Assembly (NCBI GenBank): GCA_023053575.1
Contig: JAKZAP010000013.1
Location: forward strand, 19,563,689-19,627,688
Direction of reading: 5' to 3'
Length of the DNA stretch: 64,000 bases
From: Branchinecta lynchi
Taxonomy: Eukaryota; Arthropoda; Branchiopoda; Anostraca; Branchinectidae
Both the position numbers and the translations under genes were made by a program. Position 1 is the first letter of the stretch, and each line of letters opens with the position of its first letter. Positions 32,900-41,934 of this stretch are shown in pieces. The notes beneath the pieces are model-generated. The model saw only the letters and a program-made list of their open reading frames with translations. It ran no database searches and was not told the DNA's origin.

Positions 32900-33780
32900 A
32901 AGATAGATAAGATAAGATTTTATTTGCGCTAAGAGCCAACGGCCATGGCAAATACATATATAACAAAAAAACAAAACCACACACAAAAAATATTAACCTA
33001 CTATAGGCATGACCTACCCCTATGGGCTAGGGCTATCCTGAGGAACCTCACCAGCTGTTCTATAAAAACAGTTATTCCCCATTACACCACACATCCATTC
33101 TTCATCCATTCCCTCCAAAACAAACTTTCGCATTCACACAATAAATGTTTTAAACTCTCATCCATGCTACCACACATCGGACATGAATAAGGACCGGACC
33201 GACCCTTTGCCCTCCCAATATACCGTCTTATCTCCCCCAATGGCAGACTGTCTCCATTACAACTAATCAAATCCTGTGTTTCCCCCCTTTTAAGACCCGC
33301 TTTAAAAAAATAATTCCTGCCCTCAAAATCTCTTTAATTTTGCAACTGAGGCGCAGCGACTTTCCGAATCCAAGAGATCGCCCTAAAGTAACCCATTCTC
33401 ATCAGGTCTTCAAGCCTATTTAAGTGAAAGTGACGGGTAACGAGACTGTCGTATCTCAGCCCTGTTTGGTTGAACTTTAAATCACGTAATTTTTGTTCCT
33501 ACTGGGAAAATAGCTCCGTAGCCGTGTATCCGTTTATTCACAAATAAAGTACCTACCGACCAACCCTGCAATGCGTCCAGACGCAGGCCCGTATCCAGGA
33601 ATTTATTGGGAGGAGGGGGGGGGGGGTTGCCTGCTGGTCGGACAAAAAGTACAACAAAAACAAACTCCCTACCCCCCCCCCCCCCCTGGATACGGCCTTG
33701 TCCAGACGGATGTCATATTCCGCCGTATCTTGACTAGAATCCCTGTCGCGTGACAGTGCGCCTCGGAGCCATAGTAATTA
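32900..33780 (-). pseudogene. Decayed non-LTR retrotransposon 3' end, split by a MITE
   Basis: Minus-strand coding traces run from about 33,775 to 33,085. From the 5' side: LSRDRDSSQDTAEYDIRLDA, then WSVGTLFVNKRIHG, a frameshift, LRYDSLVTRHFHLNRLEDLM, one in-frame TAA (after PQLQN), and finally YSCPMCGSMDESLKHLLCEC with a nearby WREW. The CPxCG...S.KHLLxxC motif at the end of a reverse-transcriptase protein is typical of LINE-type ORF2 C-termini. The 3' end has AATAAAATCTTATCTTATCT, a polyadenylation-like signal and a microsatellite tail. The MITE at 33,584-33,708 interrupts it in codon TCCAGACG. 5'-truncated and dead. Confidence 0.7.
33584..33700 (+). mobile_element. CGTATCCAGG-family MITE nested in LINE remnant
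   Basis: 117 bp; ends CAGGCCCGTATCCAGG and CCTGGATACGGCCTTG; exact 8-bp duplication TCCAGACG (33,576-33,583; 33,701-33,708). Removing the element and one duplication restores the LINE reading frame (...DIRLDALQG), which independently confirms the boundaries. Confidence 0.92.
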
Positions 33781-34088
33781 ATCAAAATCTACCACAATGA
33801 TTCCTAATTGGGCAGAGATGCCTGGCTTCTATCTAAAAGTCAATAAAAATATTCTCAAATCATCTCTTGTTTGTTCTCCTTGAAATTTACAACACCAAAT
33901 GGGTCACGATATCATTTTGATTGCGTGTGGACGCGAGTTTCGGATTGATAATTGCTTTTTATTTCAAATTCGAGTGGCGGAGCTGCCTATTCATGCTTCG
34001 GACAAAAAAAGTGAGTGACAGAATGTCTGAAGTAATCTACCATTATTTTTTGTGAGTCAACTACAACAGGACCGCCTGCCTCCCTTGA

Positions 34089-34268
34089 CCCGTATCCAGG
34101 AATTTATTTCGGGGGGGGGGGGGGGGGGGGGGGGGGGGTTGCCTGCTGGTCGGACAAAAAAGTACAAAAACACATAAATCAGAGGGAAAAGCCTATAACA
34201 TTCGTTAATTTTGTATGTTTCGGGGGCAAGGGGTCAACCCCCTACCCCCCCCCCCTGGATACGGCCTT
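34089..34268 (+). mobile_element. CGTATCCAGG-family MITE, ends eroded
   Basis: The family interior with a G-run of about 28 (34,111-34,138), AGAGGGAAAAGCC, and a C-run, ending CCTGGATACGGCCTT. The first few bases (CAGG) of the left end are missing and flanks do not match, so no TSD is visible. Confidence 0.7.
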
Positions 34269-34620
34269 CCCGCAACAGAAACGAATCCGGAAATTATAAA
34301 ATAACCAAACCGTACAGTAGCCACTTGAAAAGTTTTAATAATAGCACAACTATTGCAATAGGTTACTTAGTGTAGACTGATGTAGGTAGAAAATGATGTC
34401 ATAGTGAATTTGTTTATTTCTTCATAATGGTATTTTCTTCTTTTATTTTATTTTACTGAAAATTATTATTAAGGCGACCGTAATCAGGGCCGGACATTTC
34501 TACACCTTGGGACAAAGTACAAAATCCTGCCCTCCCCCCCCCTTCACCAGCGGAACTGTAGAGAGGGGCAGCGCAATTCACTGCTCAATTTATTTAACGC
34601 ATATATGTATGTCAATATTA

Positions 34621-35433
34621 AACAAGACCAGAGGTATAGATGGGATCCCAAAAAATTAATATCTGATCTAGACAATTGGGTCTCGTAGATATTCGGTCTT
34701 CGACAGACTTCTTAAACATTTTTACTATTTAAATTTAGAAGAAGATTAAGGCCAATGATAATCATCTGAGAAGACCAAGTTTCGATATGGATTCAGCATG
34801 AGAGTTTACCCTATAGCCTACGTCGTATCTACTTTGACAATTGATCAAAACTTCCTTCCTTACTTCTAGCAAATTTCCGGTTTGGGAATCTTGTCTGGCA
34901 AAAATTAAAGCTCAAAAACGAATTCAGCATGTATCCTTAGTATCCTTACCCCTAAATTGAACCTCTAATCAACTTCAGATAAAACTTTTACTTTTAACAA
35001 AGTTTCCGGTTTCAGCCGGACTCCCAAGTGATCTATACGTCCGGTGAGAAGATGACTGTCATATACGTATTCAGCATGTCTTCTTACCCGCAAATCGAAC
35101 ATCTTATCAAATACAAATAAAATTTTCGCTTTAACAAATTTTCCCGGTTTTGGCTGGATTCCGACCGAACTAATTGTCCGGGGAGAAAATATTTTTCGTA
35201 TTGAAACTCAGCATGTCTCCTTACCCCTAATTAAACCTCTAATCAACTTAAGGTTACACTTTTACTTTTCACAAATTTTCCGGTTTTTGCCGGATTTCGG
35301 GTGAACTCCTTGTCCGGCGAGAAAATAATTTTTACATTCGGATTCAGCTTGTATCCGTACCTCTAAATCAAATATTTCATTAGCTTTTGAGACAAGTCTT
35401 TTGTTTTGCTTAATTTTAAACCCCTCCCCCCAT
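34621..35433 (-). mobile_element. Family A element, copy 9, truncated
   Basis: Reverse orientation, starting AACAAGACCAGAGG and GATGGGATCCC. About four monomers with CCGGTTTCAGCCGGA, TTGTCCGGCGAGAAAAT and GCATGTCTCCTTACCCC. It ends in TTAATTTTAAACCCC at about 35,433, lacking the CGTAAG end. Confidence 0.7.
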
Positions 35434-36004
35434 GAAAAATTATCTCAAAATAGGAGTATGCAGTTTCAACTGATGCTACTACATGCTTCTCGGTCAAGAC
35501 TACCGTATTACTGCATACTACTACATGCTTCTCGGCCAAGACTACCGTGTTACACCATGCTTATCCGACCCTAAATGTAAATGTGTAAAAGCATCTATAC
35601 TACTACATACTTGCTTGTTGAAGCATTTGCATAGAGTAGCACTGACAGTCTTTCATACTCTTGATAAAGTCGCTGCAGAGTTGCACATACGATTCTTTGT
35701 TACTACATAGCACTATCATAATTAATCATACTATACGAATTCTTTTCAAGTTGGCTTTTCAGTTAAACTTTAATCCAGTTTGGAAAGCACTGTGAAAGAA
35801 CTTTGTTGCTACGCTTCGCACCTAAGACGCGACAGTTGCGCTTGCGGAAGGGGAATATTATTGTCCAGAAACATATTATTATATTATTATCATATATATA
35901 TTTATTACATAATTACATACATAATATTATCGTAATACTAACACATTATTATTATATATCCGAGACAAATTATTATTCACCGAAACATCCCATTACTGAC
36001 GAAA
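35434..36004. other. Intron 1, short local repeats
   Basis: 35,470-35,545 repeats ACTACATGCTTCTCGG(T/C)CA followed by AGACTACCGT twice. 35,870-35,960 is AT-rich (TATTAT-type). No gene recognised. Confidence 0.4.
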
Positions 36005-36130
36005 TAGAAAACCGTGATTTTCGGGGTTTTTTTTCTTGATCAGCTAATTATCCCTCTAGGATGATGTGCGAGGGATAAATATAAATTCGGATATTTCGGT
36101 TGCAATTCCGGCAAACCGTCCTCAGCGAAA
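36005..36130. repeat. Single arm of the fold-back family at 3.9 kb
   Basis: AAATAGAAAACCGTGATTTT through CTTGATCAGCTAATTA, ATGATGTGCGAGG and GGCAAACCGTCCTCAGCG. It matches one arm of the 3,918-4,195 hairpin, with an A-run in place of the other arm. Confidence 0.7.
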
Positions 36131-36880
36131 AAAAAGGAAAAAACTAAATCATAAAATCCAACACAATTCCAACAGAAAAACGACGCGGAACCAACAAAAC
36201 ATACAACGATATGTAACTAAAAACCAGAAGACCGATGTGGATTGAACGACAGACAGATTCAGACAGAATAACGGAACTCCAAATGTACGTGTTAAAAGTA
36301 TGTATGTACAAATCAGTGATTAATTTACAATTCTGAATCCTGTGTCTATTTACCTTTTACCAGTTCCCTGGGAAAGCGCAGAAGCTTTCACCCAGCACTT
36401 GTAAAATCCTTCCTTTTTCCCATAGTACAAATAATTTCACAGAACTCGTCCTCCCGTGGTATCTGCAAAAACGCAACTATTAAAAAAGGACTCGACCTTG
36501 TTAACTTTACGATTATTTGGTGTGGTAAGTAATTCTCAAAATTAGTGGACTTCAGTTATTTTGTTTTTATTTATTTCGTAATGAATGGTCAAGTTAGCTT
36601 CAAACCTTATATTCCCATTACTGAAAGTTTCTCCCTTTATGTACATTTCCTTACTCCCCTGAGGAGGAAATAACGTACAGAAAAACAAATTTTTGGAGGA
36701 CTAATTATCTATCGTTCGGAAAACAGCCGCGAATTCAGCAGCAGGAACCAAACCTTAAAAGTTTTTTGTTTTCATGCTAAAGGGGAGCCCATTCCCACTC
36801 CTCAGACGAGTACTCACGATCATTCACGAAGAATTCAATTACAAAGACATGTACAATGCGGAGTATTAAACTTCAGCACA

Positions 36881-36911
36881 TATAAAAGGATGATGAATGG
36901 TCAATCCCGAC
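36881..36911 (+). promoter_or_regulatory. Possible TATA promoter
   Basis: TATAAAAGG at 36,881-36,889 is a good match to a TATA box. A start near 36,911 (GGGAGCCACACACAG) would be expected. No coding frame follows closely. Could be chance in AT-rich DNA. Confidence 0.2.
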
Positions 36912-37366
36912 GGGAGCCACACACAGAATAATTTAATTTCGCACCTAATTACACCGTATCTTTGTATCATTGCAGAAAAAGATTAATAACTGTGTCACAC
37001 TGGACAGTCTAAAGGACAGCTCAGACGGCGTTCGTAAAGTTTTTCGCAAAGAATATTCACTAAAGTTTGTCGCCACTCAGGCAAGAATCTGACCTTGTTT
37101 TATGAACATTTTGGGTGGTAAATTATTCTTAAAATTATATGCCTTCAGTTATCTGAATCGTCAATTTGAGCCGTGAATTTAGCGATTTTCTTATTGGCGC
37201 TTGCGACTCCGTCAAGAATAGAAATACATTTAGGTAGAAAGAAAGTACTCGACTTCGTTAAATCTACGAAAATTTTGGAAATAATTCTCAAAATTATTTG
37301 ACTTCAATTACCTGAATCATCAATTAACAATATCATGCATGTCGGCTCCGTCCATACTAGAATACA

Positions 37367-37734
37367 TTAGTTGCGTTTTTGCAGGTACCATGGTATCTGA
37401 TACCATGGTCTAAAGTCGTTTTTGCAGTTACCGTGGTCGTGCAGTTATCGTGGCATCTAATACCACGGTTAAAAGGCGTTTTTGCAGTTATCGTGGTATC
37501 AGGCCAGATAGCGTGGTAACTGATCGTTGTATCTGAAAAAGTCTTACTTTCATCATCACCAACAATAGAGCCTATGATTTTGTCAAATTGGTTGGAAAGA
37601 AGATGGCCCTTAATGATGTGACTAGATATCAGTTTTTCTTTTGAGATGACTTCGAAAAGCGCAATTTCGGCAATTGTCGTTTTAGCAGGGCAACCGTTGC
37701 AGGACAAACATACGATAACTGCAAAAACGACTAA
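37367..37734. mobile_element. MITE with GTTTTTGCAG inverted ends
   Basis: 368 bp. Left TTAGTTGCGTTTTTGCAGGT, right ACTGCAAAAACGACTAA. The left half has three further GTTTTTGCAGTTA(C/T)CGTGG repeats, and TACCATGGTATC is a palindrome at 37,386-37,400. Possible TA flanks. No coding frame beyond the shadow at 37,357-37,707. Confidence 0.65.
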
Positions 37735-38862
37735 TAATTTCGATAACTTAAGATGATTTCCTGTGGCAAGTAATTCTCAAAATTAGCCGACTTCAGCTAT
37801 TTCTTCCAACGCGAAACTAGGGATTTTCTTGTTAGAGCTTGCCGCCTTAGTCCAGACTAGATAATATTCGACCTTGTTAATTAAATCAAAATGTGTGGCA
37901 GATTATTCGCAAATTACTAAATACTAAACACACTATCAGCACATTTTCAGTTCTGTATTCCACCTTTTCAAATTAATAATAAAATTTACTTTGTATCTCT
38001 TCTCCTATTGGTCAACCTTATGAAATTTATTAGCACAGTAAAAGAGTTAACTATTTTCTTGCCTACTGCCGTAAACGACTTCTTTAACAATGCGTCGCTC
38101 GAAGTCCTAAAAACACAAGAACATGGGACTGCTACGGTGGAAAGTACAATATGACATGCCGCAGATTTGACCGCATACCCGCAATCGAAGTAAAAAGTTA
38201 AAACCGCAAACCATGATTTCTGTTTTAAATTTTGATTATCGCCTACGAAGGTGTTAAGGGATCATATTCAATTTTAGCTGGGAAACTCTAGTTACGGATT
38301 TGATTCTTATATATCCTATAAATGCAGAAAGGTCCTGGTTTTGAATTTGTTGACTGAGCCCACATGACGCAGCTAAGAAACAAATTACACATTTTCTTAG
38401 AAAGATAAATAAACAAATCTTTAGAAATATACCTGCACAGTTTCATAAATACGTCCCCTGGTTTCCAGAATGACGGAAACTGATTCACATTTAGTATGTT
38501 ATTTTCTTACTACAATTTATTATTATTATTATTATGGTTTAGTGATCGACCAAAATTTATGATAACAAAATAAATGATTATAGAAATACCCAAAAACAAA
38601 CCAACACTAAAGCAAGCTCTAATCCATCGGAACGAGTTAAAAAACACAAAAAAACAACACATGAAATTTAATTTACTACAATTTAAGTAATTCAATGATT
38701 TGATTATCCCTTCTGAGTGTTAGACTCATACTTTGCTGTAATTATTTGGTTGATAAGGCATTATAAACGGAGCCAGTGTGACTGTATTTACCTATTTTTA
38801 CTTACCTTCGTCTACTGACTGAAATGCATACATTACATTACGGTTTGTTGTAAACATTAGGT
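37735..38862. other. Intron 1, nothing recognised
   Basis: AT-rich, with an ATT microsatellite at 38,516-38,535. No domain similarity in either strand. Confidence 0.4.
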
Positions 38863-38870
38863 AGTAGGTG

Positions 38871-39200
38871 CAGGGACGTCACGACTGGGAGGGGGGACGC
38901 CCCCCCCCCCCCGATGTTGTCGGCCAGTCGGTAAAAATAACTGAGTCGGTGCGAAGCGCTGCGATTTTTCGTCAAAGCAGTTGATTTTTTCATGAAAGTC
39001 GTTTTTTCTGAAAATCGGTGAGTTTTTTGTTAAAACATTCGTTTTTCTGAAAATAGTCCCTTTCTTTTAAAAAAAAATGTCGTTTTTTTCTTGAAAACAG
39101 TCGTTTTTTCTGCAAAAACAGCAGTAAAAATTACCAGCCAGTCGGTAAATGCCTTGCCCCACCCCCCCAAAAAAAAAAATTCTGGCTAGTAACGCTTCTG
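38871..39200. mobile_element. hAT-like MITE, 330 bp
   Basis: Left end CAGGGACGTCACGACTGG with a G-run then a C-run; right end TCTGGCTAGTAACGCTTCTG, a diverged complement. Flanks AGTAGGTG (38,863-38,870) and ATTAGGTG (39,201-39,208) match at 7 of 8 positions. The interior repeats GTCGTTTTTTCTGAAAA several times and has the inverted pair GGCCAGTCGGTAAAAAT / AAATTACCAGCCAGTCGGTAA in direct order. Confidence 0.7.
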
Positions 39201-39398
39201 ATTAGGTGAATCAAGATTCTGACATCCGACACCACAAATTCTCATATTACTGGGAGGCCTTTGGTAACATAATATATCAATTTAATAAAATATATTTATA
39301 TTAACTACACTACAACCACAATCATGGTGACTAAAAACAATCGACGCATTGTAACAGAAAGAGGCCTCTAGCGACTGACGAGATATGACAAAATATCC

Positions 39399-39777
39399 TT
39401 AAAGGACCTTGTCTTACTATAATACTAATGCAACTTACTTCCACAATCACTCGATATATTTCTAAACCCGTAGACCTCAATTTCGTACGGTGCATTCTAA
39501 CCCCTCTAGCAAAACCACGCCGATTTTCTCACTTGCCGAGTTTTGCTACCTTCGATGTGTATCACGCTGTCGACGGTTGTCTGCGAGAAGTTTTTCCATC
39601 AGAAAAAACGGTTACATAAATTGTTTCCCTGTTTTCGCTACAAGTCAACGGGTCCCGGAAAAGGGTTAACACAGACAAAACCGTGGGTTATTTGTTGAAA
39701 GCAAAGCACAGTTAAAAGTTTTCAAATATTTTAAAATACTATAAGTTGAAGAGTAAATAGTGCAAGTGGTCCTTTAA
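39399..39777 (+). mobile_element. TTAA-flanked piggyBac-like MITE, intact copy
   Basis: TTAA at 39,399-39,402 and 39,774-39,777 flanks an element that starts AGGACCTTGTCTTAC and ends GTGCAAGTGGTCCT. Exact TTAA duplication is the hallmark of piggyBac-type insertion; TIRs here are short (AGGACC/GGTCCT). Two other copies (23,453; about 45,420-45,647 in reverse) share it and also keep a terminal TTAA. No transposase. Confidence 0.75.
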
Positions 39778-39919
39778 AATACCCCTCATACTTACTCTGC
39801 CTTTTATATTATTCCTAGCTCCCTATGGCATTAGAAGCTTCAGAAATTATCGCCCATCGCGACTTTTTGGCAAAGTTTCTTTCGAAGAAAAAAAAAAAAA
39901 GAAGAAAAACTGAAGAAAG

Positions 39920-40006
39920 CAGAAGACGACAAAATAAAAGCTAAAAATACAGACAAACACTTGCATCCGTGTTCTTAAGCTCGGAACCGCGGCGTGTCCT
40001 GCCAAT
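39920..40006 (-). pseudogene. Decayed partial copy of the Wnt5 exon 1 end and donor
   Basis: The minus strand here repeats the last ~45 bases of Wnt5 exon 1 (GGCAGGAC, then CCGAGCTTA, GAACA, GGAT) and the start of the intron (tracts matching 40,625-40,678). It has several substitutions. The donor GTAAGT has become GCAAGT, and no start codon or signal-peptide core is preserved, because an AAT microsatellite begins upstream at about 40,020. It lies inside intron 1, about 0.7 kb downstream of the real exon. It is best read as an old segmental duplication of an exon edge; I infer it is non-functional. Confidence 0.6.
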
Positions 40007-40019
40007 CCGGGCAATAGGA

Positions 40020-40047
40020 TTATTAATAATAATAATAATAATAATAT
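40020..40047. repeat. AAT microsatellite
   Basis: A run of AAT units directly next to the decayed copy of Wnt5 exon 1, of the type that often accompanies unequal exchange or retrotransposon tails. Confidence 0.8.
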
Positions 40048-40244
40048 AACTGCATCAAAAGTCTTTCCCCTCCATAAATTGCTCTATTATTGATTGATTG
40101 TTATCTATACGGTAACTCTTTTTTTTATATGTAGAATTGGTTTTCTTTTTGTGGTTCACCTTGGCCATCACTGCTTTAGTGCCAACAAGCTTCGATAAAT
40201 TAATGGAGACATTTCGTGCCATTTTTTATATTATATAATTTTTT

Positions 40245-40517
40245 ATTTTCTATACTGGACTGAAAGACAAAATTTTTCCTCAGGCGGGATTTGAACCCGG
40301 GACTTCCGGCTTACTAGGCGACTCTCTACTACTGAGCTACAGTGGGGCTTGTGACAAACAAAATTTTGCAGTATTTGCTCCTGGGATTAATCATGTCTCT
40401 ACTAAGATAAGATTTTCTAAAATTCGGGCTAATCTTAACCCAGTAAAGATAAGATTAACCACAGTAGCAAATACTGCAGTTAACTTTAATCCTTACCCGG
40501 AGAAAGTTTTTACAGTG
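40245..40517 (-). mobile_element. CACTGTAAAAA-type MITE joined to tRNA-like module
   Basis: On the minus strand it begins CACTGTAAAAACTTTCTCCG and runs through GCAGTATTTGCTACTG, AATCTTATCTTTACTGGG, a complementary return arm (CCCAGGAGCAAATACTGC), then the tRNA-like module and CTTTCAGTCCAGTATAG. The first 165 bases match the free-standing MITE at 44,777-44,934; the tRNA-like part is absent there. The outer left end is uncertain. Confidence 0.55.
40278..40348 (-). tRNA. tRNA-like sequence (pseudo-tRNA or SINE head)
   Basis: The minus strand reads like a tRNA: TGTAGCTCAGTAGTAGAG (D-arm, A-box), a TAGTAAG stretch where an anticodon loop would be, and CCCGGGTTCAAATCCCG (T-arm, B-box) with a good T-stem. 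The anticodon stem pairs poorly and the acceptor ends do not pair well, so it is not a sound functional tRNA. Thr(AGT) would be the nearest reading. It lies inside an inverted repeat (GACAAAATTTTT / AAAATTTTGTTTGTC) and next to the MITE at 40,350-40,517. A tRNA-derived SINE or captured tRNA is likely. Confidence 0.5.
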
Positions 40518-40678
40518 TAGTTCGCAAACCACTACAAGAGTCAGATAGGAGCGTGGCCTGGGAGCAATGATCCCGCTGAAGACAACTTCATCTAATTTTG
40601 TCGTTTTTACGATTGCCAATACAGCGAGCAGAAGAACGGGAGCCATAAAATAAAATCTAAAAAAAAAAAATAACTTAC

Positions 40679-40827
40679 ATCCATGTTCCTAAGCTCGGTG
40701 CGGCGGCCCGTCCTGCCGACGAAAACAATAGCAACCAGCAAACCAGCAAATACGACACAAAATCCTGCCGTTTTGGCTCTGGCCTTCTTGCCGCAGTAAC
40801 TTTCTCAAAACACCAAAAATCCGTCAT
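40679..40827 (-). CDS. Wnt5: Wnt5-type ligand, exon 1 (start codon and signal peptide)
   Basis: This exon encodes the first 49 residues and two bases of codon 50 of a secreted Wnt ligand. The frame starts at an ATG (40,827-40,825) with A at -3. A basic N-region (RRPEPKR, residues 14-20) is followed by a hydrophobic core (about residues 23-38, FVSYLLVCWLLLF) and a small-residue stretch (SSAGRAAA) suited to signal-peptidase cleavage. The mature end reads PSLGTW. The exon stops at AT followed by GTAAGT (donor, 40,678-40,673). The two spare bases plus the first G of the exon at 5,376 make Met50, so the joined protein reads [16 protein letters not shown]. Vertebrate WNT5A likewise has its signal peptide and a Trp-containing mature N-terminus just before the exon that carries the GAQPLC motif. 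The frame is open upstream to about 40,929 without another ATG. I recognise this exon mainly by phase, signal peptide and position, since signal peptides are not conserved in sequence. Confidence 0.8.
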
Positions 40828-41030
40828 CGTCACACTAGCACTATCGCACACTTCAATCGGTGTATCAGATCGGAAATTTTCACATTTTTGCGGAATGCGG
40901 CAAGTATGTATCCAATCGCGTTTTTTCAAGTGAGTTGACAGATTTTCGACAGGCTTTCAATCTTCTGGAGGAAATCAAAAGACAGACTGTAGAAATATTG
41001 CCAGAACTTCAAAAAAGCTCTTTCTTGAAC
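40828..41030 (-). promoter_or_regulatory. Probable Wnt5 5' untranslated part of exon 1, with a candidate upstream splice acceptor
   Basis: The minus strand upstream of the Wnt5 start is unremarkable sequence. At 41,032-41,031 it has a candidate acceptor, CTCATTTCAG, followed by GTTCAAG. If used, exon 1 would start at 41,030 and a non-coding first exon and the promoter would lie at higher coordinates. If not, transcription starts somewhere in or above this stretch. No TATA box was seen. This is inference from one short motif. Confidence 0.35.
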
Positions 41031-41930
41031 CTGAAATGAGAAATGGACGCATTTAGCCAGCGGCGATTGTCTCACGACGAGAAAACAATTTCGGTTAGGG
41101 GAATGGAAAAGATATTTTCAAACACATTCTGAGAAAAATGGATCAAAGGATTGAGTTCAAGAGGCTCGGCATATTAGAAATATTAGAAATCCTCTCAAAG
41201 AAAGAATGCCATTCTGTTTATTCTTGAGATTTGCTAAAAAGCGAAGCTCTTAGCAACGTGTAAGAGCAGACATTTTCTCCCAACTGGCTGATAGTTGCTG
41301 ATACTAATTTCTGGACGGATAGAATTGGGCCTTTTTGTGGGGTAGGTAGGTACTTTATTCGTCAATAAACGAGAATGCAGCATTTCACAGCAACAACCTA
41401 ATAACTAAATTACAGCACTTCACCATACATACACAAAAGCATTAAAGAAAAAAGAAAGAAAGCAAAGAATAATCCAGTGGTGCAGAATAAAATAAAACTG
41501 TCAGAAAGGAGTTGCTACAGGCTAAGCGATTCGTAATCAGCAAAAAATGTCTGCAGAAAATAATCTCGAATCAAGGCAGGTCTTAGGCCTTTTGTGGGGT
41601 GTAGAATATAAATAAAACAGTGTGAATGAAATGGCTATAGGCTAATCAATTTTATAAATAAAAGAACGAGTTTATGAAAAGTTAAATAAGGTTCAAATTT
41701 CTAGTATAGACACAAATCCCAACATAAGCAGATTTTTGTGGGATGCCTAATGTAAATAAAAACATAAAACAAGAGCTGGCAGATCATATGGCACTTGCAA
41801 GGCCGGGTTAGATGGAAGTGATGGTCAAAAGTATTTTTTTCACTGTAGGTTAAGATGCGACAAACTTGCAAGGCCGGGACCATGTGCTCATGGCGATCGT
41901 GAAAAATAAATTTTTGCTTAAAAGTATTTT
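41031..41930. other. Wnt5 upstream region with a LINE 3'-end-like stretch
   Basis: 41,341-41,365 reads GTAGGTAGGTACTTTATTCG; on the minus strand that is an AATAAAGTACCTACCTAC tail, the look of a LINE 3' end whose body lies at higher coordinates (to about 41,640). Within it CCTTTTGTGGGGT and GGCTA(T/C)AGGCTAA phrases recur two to three times. No gene recognised. Any Wnt5 promoter would have to lie in this stretch or above. Confidence 0.4.
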
Positions 41931-41934
41931 TTGT

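Larger units (their letters stand above)
36480..37960. repeat. Diverged repeat cluster, ACCTTGTT...GACTTCAGTTA theme
   Basis: Five diverged units share CTCGACCTTGTTAA, GGTGTGGTAAGTAATTCTCA, AAATTA and GACTTCAGTTAT. They start near 36,489, 37,090, 37,248, 37,735 and 37,868, with a variable AGCGATTTTCTTGTTAGAGC tail. One MITE (37,367-37,734) interrupts the cluster, and a lone end of the same MITE lies at 36,455-36,481. Confidence 0.6.
5377..40678 (-). other. Wnt5 intron 1 (about 35.3 kb)
   Basis: This is the interval between the GTAAGT donor of exon 1 and the TTTCAG acceptor of exon 2. It follows from the matching 2+1 splice phase. It contains nearly all the family A elements and most of the TIR elements listed here, so those insertions are transcribed as intronic RNA when Wnt5 is expressed. 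I see no further Wnt exon inside it, and none is needed to keep the frame. Confidence 0.75.

Noticed and set aside
40278..40348. Functional tRNA-Thr gene
   Set aside because: B-box and T-stem are good, but the anticodon stem and acceptor stem pair poorly and it lies within a repeat; kept only as tRNA-like.
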